Positions 16,912 through 25,490 of a DNA stretch of 64,000 nucleotides are shown one piece after another. This DNA comes from GCA-2786165 sp964625775 (GTDB taxonomy: Bacteria > Pseudomonadota > Gammaproteobacteria > Legionellales > Legionellaceae). The DNA is taken from the NCBI GenBank assembly GCA_964625775.1, contig CAZVEH010000003.1, positions 1 through 64,000 of the forward strand, read 5' to 3'. The position numbers and the translations under genes are program-made. The notes below the pieces were generated by a model that worked only from the letters and a program-made list of their open reading frames with translations, searched no databases and was not told where the DNA came from. How positions within the stretch are numbered: position 1 is the first letter of the stretch; every line of letters begins with the position of its first letter.

Positions 16912-17631
16912 ATGACTGTTAGCATGAAAGAATTGTTAGAAGCGGGTGCTCATTTTGGGCATAAAACACGCTATTGGAATCCCAAAATGGCCGAATATAT
17001 TTTCGGTTCTCGTAACAAAATTCATATTATTGATCTTGAAAAAACCATGCCACTTTTGTCTGATGCTTTGAACTATATCAGCAAGTTAGCATCTCGCAAA
17101 GCTAAAATTTTAATCGTGGGCACCAAACGAGCAGCTCAAGAAAGCGTGCGTCAACATGCGAAGCGTTGCGGTATGCCTTATGTTGATCACCGTTGGTTAG
17201 GTGGTATGTTGACAAATTATAAAACAGTTCGTCAGTCTATTTTTCGATTGAAAGAATTGAAAAAATTGCGTGATGAAGGCGCATTTCAACACATGATTAA
17301 GAAAGAAGCCTTGATGTTGACGCGTGAGCTTGAAAAATTAGAACGTAGCTTGGGTGGTATAGAAGACATGGGCGGCTTGCCTGATGCTTTATTTGTTGTT
17401 GACGTTGGATTTGAGCACATTGCTGTTGAAGAAGCGCGTCGTTTGAAGATTCCTGTGATTGGTATTGTGGATACGAATAACGATCCAGACAAAATAGATT
17501 ATATTATTCCAGGCAATGATGACTCTATGCGTGCTATTAATATCTATTTGTCGAGTGTTGCAGATGCCATACTTGATGCTGGTCAATCCACAGGTCGTGG
17601 TGCCGCAGAATCTGAATTTATTGAAGTTTAA
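16912..17631 (+). CDS. rpsB: 30S ribosomal protein S2
   Basis: Primary binder on the head of the small ribosomal subunit. The family hallmarks are clear: ELLEAGAHFGHKTRYWNPKM at the N-terminus, HRWLGGMLTNYKT in the middle and PVIGIVDTNNDPDKIDYIIPGNDDS-type sequence (split here as VIGIVDTNNDP and DYIIPGNDDS) toward the end. The 239 residues match E. coli S2. It is the first gene of the universally conserved rpsB-tsf-pyrH-frr cluster, preceded by a strong promoter and GGAGAGG ribosome-binding site. Confidence 0.98.
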   Translation: MTVSMKELLEAGAHFGHKTRYWNPKMAEYIFGSRNKIHIIDLEKTMPLLSDALNYISKLASRKAKILIVGTKRAAQESVRQHAKRCGMPYVDHRWLGGMLTNYKTVRQSIFRLKELKKLRDEGAFQHMIKKEALMLTRELEKLERSLGGIEDMGGLPDALFVVDVGFEHIAVEEARRLKIPVIGIVDTNNDPDKIDYIIPGNDDSMRAINIYLSSVADAILDAGQSTGRGAAESEFIEV

Positions 17632-17647
17632 GTCCGGAGAATTAAGT

Positions 17648-18538
17648 ATGACAGTAAGTGCTGCAATGGTAATGAGTCTCCGCGAGCGAACAGGCGCGGG
17701 GATGATGGAATGTAAGAAATTTTTAGTCGCTGCTGGTGGTGATATTGAATTGGCCATTACTGAAATGCGCAAAGCAGGACAAGCCAAAGCCGATAAAAAA
17801 TCTGACCGTGTTGCTGCAGAAGGTGTGATATTGGTAGCGCGTAGCCCCGATCTTCGTCATGCAGTGATTCTTGAAATCAACAGTGAAACAGATTTTGTTG
17901 CGCGGGATGAGAATTTCACTGGGTTTGCACAAGCTGTGGTGGATACAGCGTTGCAAAGCAATGCTCAAACGATTGATGAACTAAGCCAGCAAACATTGGC
18001 GGGACAGAGTGTTACTGTAGAACAAGCCCGTCAACAGTTGGTCGCTAAGATTGGCGAAAACATCAAATTACGTCGTTTGGAACATGTGCATTGTGCTGAA
18101 GATGGTGTTGCTGGCTTCTACTTGCACGGCAGTCGTATTGGTGTGTTGGTCTCTTTGCAAAAAGGCGACAATGAATTAGGGCGTGATCTGGCGATGCATA
18201 TAGCAGCGAGTCGACCTATGGTTGTGCAGCGCGAAGATGTGGACAAGCAATCCATTGATCGTGAACGTGAGATTTTTATTGCACAAGCGCGTGAAAGCGG
18301 TAAGCCACAAGACATCATTGATAAAATGATTGATGGTCGTATTAGCAAATTTCTAGATGAAGTGAGTTTATATGGTCAATCATTTGTCAAAGATCCCAAT
18401 ACCAAAGTAGGGCAATTACTTAAACAAAAACAAGTCAATGTTCTGTCTTTCATCCGTTTTGAAGTGGGTGAAGGGATTGAAAAGAAAGAAGATAATTTTG
18501 TCGAAGAAGTGATGGCTCAGGTACGCGAAACATCATGA
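17648..18538 (+). CDS. tsf: elongation factor Ts
   Basis: Guanine-nucleotide exchange factor that recycles EF-Tu. The N-terminal UBA-like motif LRERTGAGMMECKKFL and the EF-Tu-contacting segment EINSETDFVARDENF are intact. The start is the ATG at 17648 (preceded by CCGGAGAATT, 16 bases after the rpsB stop); the same frame runs 44 codons further up inside rpsB, but that part is noise. Length is 296 residues. It overlaps the pyrH start by 4 bases (ATGA). Confidence 0.97.
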   Translation: MTVSAAMVMSLRERTGAGMMECKKFLVAAGGDIELAITEMRKAGQAKADKKSDRVAAEGVILVARSPDLRHAVILEINSETDFVARDENFTGFAQAVVDTALQSNAQTIDELSQQTLAGQSVTVEQARQQLVAKIGENIKLRRLEHVHCAEDGVAGFYLHGSRIGVLVSLQKGDNELGRDLAMHIAASRPMVVQREDVDKQSIDREREIFIAQARESGKPQDIIDKMIDGRISKFLDEVSLYGQSFVKDPNTKVGQLLKQKQVNVLSFIRFEVGEGIEKKEDNFVEEVMAQVRETS

Positions 18539-19272
18539 GCGATACCAAACCTCTAAAATACAAACGCATCTTACTCAAGTGTAGTGGTGAGGCATTGATG
18601 GGGCAATTGCAATTTGGAATTGACCCCGCTATTTTGGACAGTTTGGCGCGTGATATTGCTGAGTTGATCAGCATGGGTGTTGAAGTTGGCTTGGTGATTG
18701 GCGGAGGAAATTTATTCCGTGGAAAAGCCTTATCAGCCGTTGGCTTAGGTCGAGTCACCGGCGATCATATGGGCATGTTGGCCACAGTGATGAATGCTTT
18801 GGCCGTGCGTGATGCGTTGGAGCGTATTGATTTGCCTGCACGCATCATGTCCGCGATTCCGATGTTGGGTGTGGTTGATCCTTATCATCGACGCAAAGCC
18901 ATAACCCATTTACGCAATGGCCATGTGGTGATCTTCGCAGCAGGTATTGGTAATCCATTTTTTACCACAGACACAGCGGCCTGTTTGCGTGCTATTGAAG
19001 TGGGCGCAGATATTGTACTCAAAGCGACAAAAGTAGATGGCATTTATTCTAGCGATCCGGTGCGCAATCCTGATGCCATCAAATATGAGTTTTTAACCTA
19101 TCGCGACGTTTTAAGCAAAGGGTTGGAAGTGATGGATCTGACAGCCATTTGTTTATGCCAAGATCAACATATGCCGTTACAAGTATTTAATATGGCCACA
19201 CCGTCTGTGCTGAAAAGAATTGTAATGGGCGAATCCATTGGCACCATAGTAGGAGATGATAATGATCGATAA
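18535..19272 (+). CDS. pyrH: UMP kinase
   Basis: Phosphorylates UMP to UDP in pyrimidine nucleotide synthesis; a hexameric amino-acid-kinase-fold enzyme. Visible motifs are RILLKCSGEALMG at the N-terminus, GLVIGGGNLFRG in the substrate loop, GIGNPFFTTDTAA and TKVDGIYSSDP. 245 residues is standard. The start overlaps the tsf stop by ATGA. The 3' end contains the frr ribosome-binding site and start. Confidence 0.97.
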   Translation: MSDTKPLKYKRILLKCSGEALMGQLQFGIDPAILDSLARDIAELISMGVEVGLVIGGGNLFRGKALSAVGLGRVTGDHMGMLATVMNALAVRDALERIDLPARIMSAIPMLGVVDPYHRRKAITHLRNGHVVIFAAGIGNPFFTTDTAACLRAIEVGADIVLKATKVDGIYSSDPVRNPDAIKYEFLTYRDVLSKGLEVMDLTAICLCQDQHMPLQVFNMATPSVLKRIVMGESIGTIVGDDNDR

Positions 19273-19810
19273 TATCAAATCAGATGCTGAAAAAAAGATG
19301 AAAAAAGCTGTGGAATCTTTGCAGCATGAGATGTCTAAGGTCAGAACTGGCAGAGCAAGTGCAGGATTGTTAGATCATGTTCAAGTGGATTATTATGGTA
19401 ACTTGACGCCGATTAATCAGGTGGCTTCAGTGACTCATTCAGACTCTCGAACGTTACTGGTAACGCCGTTTGAAAAAACGATGGCGGCAGCGATTGAAAA
19501 AGCAATATTGACGTCAGATTTGGGATTGAACCCTGCGTCTACAGGTAATGCGATTCGCGTACCTATGCCTCCATTGACGGAAGAACGACGTAAGGACTTG
19601 ATTAAGGTTGTGCGTGCTGAAGCCGAGCAAGGCCGCGTGACCATACGTAATATTCGACGTGACGCCAATCAACAATTAAAAGAACTCAAAACCATTTCTG
19701 AAGACGATGAGCGTCGTGCTAATGATATGGTGCAGAAGATGACTGACAAATATAGTGCTGAAATTGACGCTGTTTTGGCGCAAAAAGAAAAAGATTTGAT
19801 GGAAATTTGA
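19262..19810 (+). CDS. frr: ribosome recycling factor
   Basis: Splits post-termination ribosomes together with EF-G. The family core KVRTGRASAGLLDHV near residues 24-38 and the C-terminal DDERRANDMVQKMTD-type helix are present. I prefer the ATG at 19262 over the ATG two codons upstream, because AGGAG at 19251-19255 lies six bases before it, whereas it abuts the earlier ATG directly. The resulting 182 residues (MIDNIKSDAEKKM start) match the family. It overlaps the pyrH stop by 11 bases and ends the rpsB-tsf-pyrH-frr cluster. Confidence 0.96.
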   Translation: MIDNIKSDAEKKMKKAVESLQHEMSKVRTGRASAGLLDHVQVDYYGNLTPINQVASVTHSDSRTLLVTPFEKTMAAAIEKAILTSDLGLNPASTGNAIRVPMPPLTEERRKDLIKVVRAEAEQGRVTIRNIRRDANQQLKELKTISEDDERRANDMVQKMTDKYSAEIDAVLAQKEKDLMEI

Positions 19811-19860
19811 TTCTATCAATCCGTCCAACGCTTGGTTTATGCCTACTGTGTATCGTGAAC

Positions 19861-19890
19861 AAAGACCAATGTCTTGCGACCTTGGTCTTT
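19861..19890 (+). terminator. hairpin after frr
   Basis: AAAGACCAA pairs perfectly with TTGGTCTTT around a 12-base loop, 50 bases after the frr stop. The stem ends in TTT, giving a plausible intrinsic terminator for the rpsB-tsf-pyrH-frr transcript. Confidence 0.55.
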
Positions 19891-19948
19891 GGCAGGGCAA
19901 GATCATACCATTTAGACCAAAATATATTATGCAATAATGAGTCACTTA

Positions 19949-20037
19949 GTGTCATTCCCGCGCAGGCGGGAATCTATTCTTGAGTTGGCACATCACTTTG
20001 TTTCAAGGATAGATTCCCGCCTGCGCGGGAACGACAC
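19949..20037. repeat. 89-bp inverted-repeat element (GTGTC-ATTCCCGC family)
   Basis: Two 29-base arms, GTGTCATTCCCGCGCAGGCG... and its complement ...CGCCTGCGCGGGAACGACAC, with one mismatch and an AT-richer centre. Each arm itself contains the CCCGCGCAGGCGGG palindrome. This kind of element (bacterial palindromes containing ATTCCCGCnnnnGCGGGAAT) is dispersed in many genomes. It sits between the convergent frr and the large coiled-coil gene. No target duplication was noticed. Confidence 0.75.
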
Positions 20038-20105
20038 AATTTGTGTTTCATAAGAGCAATGCATGAGGTTGCCCTTGGTCTTTGGAAGACAGTCTTGAGC
20101 AGGCC

Positions 20106-22685
20106 TTATTTTTTAGGGCTCAATGTTGAGCTCGGAGAATCGTGTAACTTTGTGATTTCTTTCAATTCTAATAAACATTGCTTTACAGCCCCGATGATCG
20201 GATGATCGTCTAGAGTAACCAGGGTCGGTTTAAGTTTTATATAAAAATCATTTAATAATTTCTTCATTTCTGCTTCGCTTTTCTGCGGTGAAAATTCTCT
20301 GATAATAGCTTCTACATCAAAGTCATGGAGTAATGCCACCAAAGTTTCGTGTTCTTGTTTGTTATCATTCGATGCATGCTGTTTTAGTTTTTCAGTATAA
20401 GCGTCTATGAGGCGTGCAATCTCTCGTATGTTGTACACTCTTCTATTCTTTATTGCATTGGTTACTGAGCTAGAGCGGCTCTGCGTTTTTGCCAAAAGCT
20501 CTTTTTGTCGCTCCAGGGTTTGTTGCAACTCTTGTTGAAACATAGATTTTGCTGGCGCAGTGTCGATAGCAACATAAGTTTCTTTGCTGCGTGTGGTTTC
20601 TATCAAAAACTCTACGGCTTGTCGGATGGGGTGATGCTCATCCAATTGCTCGAGTTTTTTCTGCATCTGTGCCAACGTGTCTTTGTTACAGTTGTCTGCA
20701 ATATCCAGTAAGAAGGTGGCAATGTCTTTTAATAATTGACGATAATGTGGGCTCAAGGAGTCTGGTTCTGAGAGAACTTCGATATAACGCGTAATATGCC
20801 CCAGGATATCCATCGTGATACTTTGTTTGTTCTCATCGGAAGGGTTTTTATCCGTGCATGCAATTTTATAGATGTTTATCGCTTCTAACATCTTTTTATA
20901 CAGCTGACTGATGGTTTTTTCTTGTTTCGCTGTAGGCTGAAAGAATGTAGGGCGAGGATTATCTTGATTTATGAGCAATTCATCTGATTCGATAACTGGT
21001 TTTTTACGGGCTTTGATTTGCAATTCTTCTGCATTTACGCTGATGTCCATCAATTCTTTGATCAAAGACGCCAATCTGGGGTTTTCTTTATAATAATTAG
21101 GGTTACGTCGAATCGCTCTTTCGATTCTGCTCAAATTCTTCCAAGTTGGGTAAGACAGGAAGTCATTTAGGGCTTTAGCAAGATCTTTATAAGGTTCGGA
21201 TGCTGGATCAGACGACTTTTGTATGGAGACAAGCTCTTTTAAATACTCAGTCATGAGCTTGTAACATACCCCATGTGGAAAATAAAACATATTTTTGGCT
21301 TGTTCTAACTCCAATTGCTTGATGGCTTCAGGGTAAAGTGACTTCAAATAGCGTGCAGTATCTTGTTGGTAGCTAGCGCTTTCTGGATCCGAGCAAAATT
21401 CGTAAAGATTTTTTAAACTCTCTCCGGAGTTTGTCGTCCAAAAGTCTCCAAGAAGATTGGTGAAATGTGTTTGCTGATTGTATTTAGGCACGGTGATTTC
21501 TAGGTATTGATCGAGTTTTTTGAGTTTGCTGTCAAGCTCTTGTCGGGCTTTGTAATCAACAAGAGGCAAAAGTTCTGCTCTTTTCCGCTCATACTCTTCA
21601 CGCTTGTGATGAGCGTTCTCTATTTTTTTAGATAAAGTTTTATTTTCAGTGAAAAGCGCATGTCCCAACTTGCGAATGGCATCACGCATTTCAGTTGCAC
21701 TCAATTGATTCAGAATATCTTTATGAAATGCATCCAATGGATGTTTCACTTCAGGGTATAGTTCTTGCAGTGTGATGAGCGTACCCTCAAGAGCGACAGT
21801 GCTTTCATTTTGGGCTAATGTCGCTTTATATTGATACTCTGTGATTTGACGTACCAATTCAAACAGGGTGGTATGAGTCGGGTTTTTTTGAAATTCAGCA
21901 TAGGCTTGTTGAAATGTTGGATGAGCATAAGACGAAAGAGTGCGGCTCATCGTGTCGTGTTTTTGAAGTAGCCTGCTATATACTGCTTTATTGTCACGCA
22001 AACGCTGTAATTGATCATCGCTGACTGCTTCATATGTTGGCCCTGTGTCTTGCCATTGTTTATGAAATTTTTTGTTTATTTGTTCTAACTCAGAGATTTG
22101 TTCTTCATAATCTTCGTTAAGTTGTCTTCCTATCTCTAAGCCTTGATCAAGCTTGTTGTCTGGATAAAAATAGCGGTAAATTCCGACTGCTATGGGAAAA
22201 TATTGCAGTAAAAAATATAAAATTTGCGGTATAACGATATTTTGTATGCTTGATTCTAAGCGAGAAATAGATGCTTGTAGCTCTTCTAACCTTTCTTGGT
22301 GGGCTTGTTTGGCCTGACGATATAATTCAACATGAGCTAAAAACTCGCCGTCTTGACGATTATAACGTTCGATCAAAGATATAATGGGCGAGTTGCTGTG
22401 TTCTATGCGCGGCATCACCGCAGGTTGATGATAATCATTTAATAACAGAGCTTCTGACTTAAATTGACGAATGTTTTGCAGGTACTTAAAGTAAGCATCA
22501 TCGCGTCTAAAATAATCATCAGCCATTTCTTGAACAGGTGTTGTGGCGTTAGATATTTTTTCTTGTTTATGTTTAAAAAGTTCTAAATAGTCAGATTGTT
22601 GTGATTCAGCTTTTGTAAGATGCTCGTTTATTTTTCGGGGATCATTGATGATTTCGGACTGTAATATTGTCTTATTCACGCTCAT
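20106..22685 (-). CDS. large coiled-coil protein with one hydrophobic segment, 860 aa
   Basis: No family recognised. I start at MSVNKTILQSE (22685), four codons after a less likely upstream Met. The protein is Gln/Glu/Lys/Leu-rich and predicted helical, with long heptad-like stretches such as YRQAKQAHQERLEELQASIS just before, and NEDYEEQISELEQINKKFHK just after, a single hydrophobic stretch (about residues 160-175, IPQILYFLLQYFPIAVGIYR). A hairpin-like membrane contact flanked by coiled coils is a common plan of translocated or membrane-tethering proteins. The C-terminus is polar (HDSPSSTLSPKK). It stands alone. An effector role is inference only. Confidence 0.75.
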   Translation of the reverse strand: MSVNKTILQSEIINDPRKINEHLTKAESQQSDYLELFKHKQEKISNATTPVQEMADDYFRRDDAYFKYLQNIRQFKSEALLLNDYHQPAVMPRIEHSNSPIISLIERYNRQDGEFLAHVELYRQAKQAHQERLEELQASISRLESSIQNIVIPQILYFLLQYFPIAVGIYRYFYPDNKLDQGLEIGRQLNEDYEEQISELEQINKKFHKQWQDTGPTYEAVSDDQLQRLRDNKAVYSRLLQKHDTMSRTLSSYAHPTFQQAYAEFQKNPTHTTLFELVRQITEYQYKATLAQNESTVALEGTLITLQELYPEVKHPLDAFHKDILNQLSATEMRDAIRKLGHALFTENKTLSKKIENAHHKREEYERKRAELLPLVDYKARQELDSKLKKLDQYLEITVPKYNQQTHFTNLLGDFWTTNSGESLKNLYEFCSDPESASYQQDTARYLKSLYPEAIKQLELEQAKNMFYFPHGVCYKLMTEYLKELVSIQKSSDPASEPYKDLAKALNDFLSYPTWKNLSRIERAIRRNPNYYKENPRLASLIKELMDISVNAEELQIKARKKPVIESDELLINQDNPRPTFFQPTAKQEKTISQLYKKMLEAINIYKIACTDKNPSDENKQSITMDILGHITRYIEVLSEPDSLSPHYRQLLKDIATFLLDIADNCNKDTLAQMQKKLEQLDEHHPIRQAVEFLIETTRSKETYVAIDTAPAKSMFQQELQQTLERQKELLAKTQSRSSSVTNAIKNRRVYNIREIARLIDAYTEKLKQHASNDNKQEHETLVALLHDFDVEAIIREFSPQKSEAEMKKLLNDFYIKLKPTLVTLDDHPIIGAVKQCLLELKEITKLHDSPSSTLSPKK

Positions 22686-22768
22686 GGCGACACCATACAA
22701 TTAGAGATTATTGTCCTAATTATAGTATATGTATTGATTATATCAATTAAATATAATCCATGCTGTAT

Positions 22769-23503
22769 TTATTTAATCCTACACATGTAGCCAAACACGC
22801 TATCCCAAATCAGTGTTTTGAGGTGGGGTGTTTGCTGCTGCAGCAAAGCCATGAGATACGAAAGAGAAGCACTGGCTAAGACTACCACATTGGCTGACCC
22901 AGATACTGGAATACACACAGTTGCGTGTTTAAACACGTGTCGAATGTGTTGTAAAACAGAAAAATCCTGGTTAATGTTGACCAAATTAAGCGCTAAAATA
23001 CCGTGACACGACAGCAGTCGCTGGCAATGTTGAAAAAAACCAAGTTGAGCGCATGTATTAGGGAATCCCTGAGCAGTATAAATGTCAATCAGGATATGTT
23101 GATACACGTCTGAACATTGTGTGACATAGGTATGAGCGTCTTGGTGTAAAATATTGAGATTTTTAAGCGTATTTGTCATAAAATATCGAGAGGCAATGCT
23201 AATGACCTCACTATTGGCTTCTACTGCGACCATAGAGCAGTCTTTGAGTGATGCAGCCATATGAGCCACAGCACCGCCGCCGAGGCCTAGAAGACACGTT
23301 GGGCCCGGGTGTGTCCGCAATGCTGTTGTAAAAGGTTGCAGATAAGATAGGGCGGGTTTGTGAGGTTGGTAGCGGTGTAATAAGGTTTGTAAGTTGATCT
23401 GATCTTTAAACACAAGCCAGCGATATAAGGGATTTTGGTACACGCTCAGCTCTGGAGAATGGTATATACGTTTGCCGGCCGCAGTTTTCCAATAGGTTTT
23501 CAT
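22769..23503 (-). CDS. spermidine synthase-like SAM-dependent protein
   Basis: The Rossmann signature CLLGLGGGAVAHMA (near residues 92-105), the acidic VAVEAN loop after strand 2 and the HQDAHTYV then HILIDIYTAQGFP segments match the spermidine-synthase/methyltransferase-like fold. The family's catalytic Asp position reads DIYTAQG, so the acid is present. The N-terminal beta-hairpin domain (YHSPELSVYQNPLYRWLVF) is retained. At 244 residues it is shorter than true SpeE (about 285), so a polyamine product is not certain; many such genes are annotated only as spermidine synthase-like. It diverges from the UDG-like gene across 85 bases. Confidence 0.75.
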   Translation of the reverse strand: MKTYWKTAAGKRIYHSPELSVYQNPLYRWLVFKDQINLQTLLHRYQPHKPALSYLQPFTTALRTHPGPTCLLGLGGGAVAHMAASLKDCSMVAVEANSEVISIASRYFMTNTLKNLNILHQDAHTYVTQCSDVYQHILIDIYTAQGFPNTCAQLGFFQHCQRLLSCHGILALNLVNINQDFSVLQHIRHVFKHATVCIPVSGSANVVVLASASLSYLMALLQQQTPHLKTLIWDSVFGYMCRIK

Positions 23504-23588
23504 GGTAGATTAAGCAATGTCTTGCAGTGAGGTCTTGCATATATATCAGGACCACAGTGAAACGTCGAGCTAGAAATAGGATAATGGA

Positions 23589-24332
23589 ATGCGATTACAG
23601 CAAAAATTACTAGAAGATGCCTTTGTGACCATTCATCCTGAATGGCACGATGTGATAGAAAACGCTTTGGGTACGATGGACTCCCAGTATTTGGAGGCAT
23701 TACATCAATCTGAATTATGGTTGCCGGGTCGAAATTTATTATTTGCTGCGTTTCGTCAGCCGTTGAGTTCCACTCAATATCTTTTACTGGGTGAGTCTCC
23801 TTATCCTAGACCACAATCGGCCAATGGCTTTGCATTTTGGGATGCTGCAGTAGGGCCTCTATGGTCCGAAACCGGGTTGAGCAAAGCTGTGAACCGGGCT
23901 ACTTCGTTGCGAAATTTGATTAAAATGATGCTCTATGCGCGTGGAGATTTACACAACGATGTCTCGCAAGACGCTATCGCGCGTTTGGATAAGTCGGCTT
24001 ATGTACAGACTTTAGAGCAACTGTTTCAAAGGTTTTTGCACCATGGGTTTTTGTTGCTCAATGCGTCCTTGGTGTACGAAGCCAAAAGAATTCCCTATCA
24101 CGCAAAACATTGGCGACCCTTTATGGCGCAACTCTTGCTGAGTATTGCTCAAAAAAAACCTGATGTACAATTGATTTTATTGGGTAGAATCGCGCAACAA
24201 ATTTCTCAGCGCACTGCTTTTTCTTGCTTTGAGGCCGAGCATCCTTATCAATTGACCTTTGTGAAAAACCCAAAAGTCGTCGATTTCTTCAAACCTTTAA
24301 ATTTACTGGAGCCGTATGTCATCAACTATTGA
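23589..24332 (+). CDS. uracil-DNA glycosylase-like protein with altered active site
   Basis: The segment LLLGESPYPRPQSANGFAFW (residues about 65-84) aligns with the family-1 uracil-DNA glycosylase motif GQDPYHGPGQAHGLAFS. The usual catalytic Asp of GQDPYH is Ser70 here, and the His is Pro. A C-terminal His in EAEHPYQLTF occupies the place of the HPSPLS motif. The rest of the fold (SLRNLIKMML, then LLLNASLVYE and VQLILLGRIAQ) also fits Ung. It may be inactive on uracil or have a different specificity. The stop overlaps the ubiG start by 17 bases, so it is co-transcribed with ubiG. Confidence 0.75.
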   Translation: MRLQQKLLEDAFVTIHPEWHDVIENALGTMDSQYLEALHQSELWLPGRNLLFAAFRQPLSSTQYLLLGESPYPRPQSANGFAFWDAAVGPLWSETGLSKAVNRATSLRNLIKMMLYARGDLHNDVSQDAIARLDKSAYVQTLEQLFQRFLHHGFLLLNASLVYEAKRIPYHAKHWRPFMAQLLLSIAQKKPDVQLILLGRIAQQISQRTAFSCFEAEHPYQLTFVKNPKVVDFFKPLNLLEPYVINY

Positions 24333-25008
24333 TTTGGATGAAGTTGCTAAATTTTCTAGACATGCCTCAGATTGGTGGATTCCTGATGGGCCTTTGCATA
24401 CCTTGCATGACATCAATCCAGCCCGATTAAGCTATATTGAGTCGTATATCACGTTGAAAGGCCAACGTGTTTTAGATCTTGGTTGTGGTGGTGGTATTTT
24501 AGCAGAAAGTATGGCCCGCCAAGGCGCCCTCGTAACAGGTCTTGATGTGGAGCCGGAAGCTATTGCTGCCGCAAAACAACACGCTGCTGCAGAACATATA
24601 CCTGTAGACTATGTTTGCCAGCCTGTTGAGTCTTTTGTGGCCGAGCCTTTTGCGGTCATCACTTGCATGGAAATGATAGAGCACGTGCCCGAGCCACAAT
24701 TGATTTTAGAGCATGCTGCTCGCTTGCTAGCACCTGGAGGGTATTTGTTGTTATCTACTATCAATCGTACGCTGCAAGCCTATGCCAGTGTTGTATTTGC
24801 AGCGGAATATGTATTCGATTTATTACCACGCCAGACCCATGATTATCAACGGTTTATTAAACCCAGTGAATTGGCCGCTATGCTGAGAGTGGTGGGATTG
24901 GATTTGGTCGGTCTAACGGGGCTTGCCTATCATCCGTTGACTCGCACGGCTTCTTTGGTGGCTTCTGTTTCAGAAAACTATTTGCTGGTCTGTCGTTCAA
25001 GCACATAG
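24316..25008 (+). CDS. ubiG: ubiquinone biosynthesis O-methyltransferase UbiG
   Basis: Performs both O-methylations in ubiquinone synthesis using S-adenosylmethionine. The protein opens with the UbiG hallmark EVAKFSRHASDWWIPDGPLH, followed by motif I VLDLGCGGGILAESMA, then ITCMEMIEHVPEP and PGGYLLLSTINRT. 230 residues is the normal size. It overlaps the preceding UDG-like gene by 17 bases and overlaps the convergent ProQ-domain gene tail to tail by 31 bases. Confidence 0.95.
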   Translation: MSSTIDLDEVAKFSRHASDWWIPDGPLHTLHDINPARLSYIESYITLKGQRVLDLGCGGGILAESMARQGALVTGLDVEPEAIAAAKQHAAAEHIPVDYVCQPVESFVAEPFAVITCMEMIEHVPEPQLILEHAARLLAPGGYLLLSTINRTLQAYASVVFAAEYVFDLLPRQTHDYQRFIKPSELAAMLRVVGLDLVGLTGLAYHPLTRTASLVASVSENYLLVCRSST

Positions 25009-25325
25009 CGTTCTTGGTAGCGTTTTTGTGCATATAAGGCCTGTTCTTCATTCACCGTACCGTTGGGTTGCCCAAATAAGTCAAGGCGTACGGCCTTGGG
25101 TTTTTGGCAGGCAAGATAAGATTTAGATACCGTATAATAATTGAGCGCTTCACGGAGTAATTTTTTACTAAAAGGTGGATCATCTAAACGTTCATAGACA
25201 TCCATGATATCCTCAAAAATACCTAATTTCAGGGGCCTGACGAGGTGTGATTTGCTAAAAAATGCATTAGGAAACTGGTCAATCAACCATTCAATTACGA
25301 TTTGTTTTTCAGATTTTGTAGTCAT
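24978..25325 (-). CDS. ProQ/FinO-domain RNA chaperone
   Basis: A minimal RNA-binding protein made of the FinO/ProQ domain alone (115 residues). The family pattern is visible as FPNAFFSKSHLVRPLKLGI, then DIMDVYERL, FSKKLLREALNYYTVSKSYL and a closing RLDLFGQPNGTVNEEQA. Such proteins bind stem-loops of sRNAs and mRNA 3' ends and regulate stability. It lacks the C-terminal Tudor-like domain of E. coli ProQ, as do the small Legionella/Neisseria-type homologues. Its 3' end overlaps the 3' end of ubiG on the other strand, so the mRNAs are complementary over 31 bases. Confidence 0.88.
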   Translation of the reverse strand: MTTKSEKQIVIEWLIDQFPNAFFSKSHLVRPLKLGIFEDIMDVYERLDDPPFSKKLLREALNYYTVSKSYLACQKPKAVRLDLFGQPNGTVNEEQALYAQKRYQERYVLERQTSK

Positions 25326-25425
25326 AGGGTTTGTTATGAGCTAAGAACATAATTCACAAACTTACCACAAGGAAGGATGAGGAACAATGATCTCATAAAA
25401 ACTAGCTTTGTATAGGACTGATATA

Positions 25426-25465
25426 ACGAGCCCTTTATGACGGAATTTGCGTCATAAGGGGCTCG
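25426..25465 (-). terminator. 16-bp hairpin after the L,D-transpeptidase gene
   Basis: CGAGCCCTTTATGACG pairs with CGTCATAAGGGGCTCG around a short AT-rich loop, with a single G-U-compatible mismatch. It lies 26 bases downstream of the stop of the minus-strand L,D-transpeptidase gene and probably marks its 3' end. Confidence 0.6.
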
Positions 25466-25490
25466 CTAATACATAATGCGTTTCTAAGTC

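Noticed and set aside
19949..20037. CRISPR-like or integron-like repeat
   Set aside because: It is a single inverted pair, not a direct array with spacers, and no cas or integrase genes are present.
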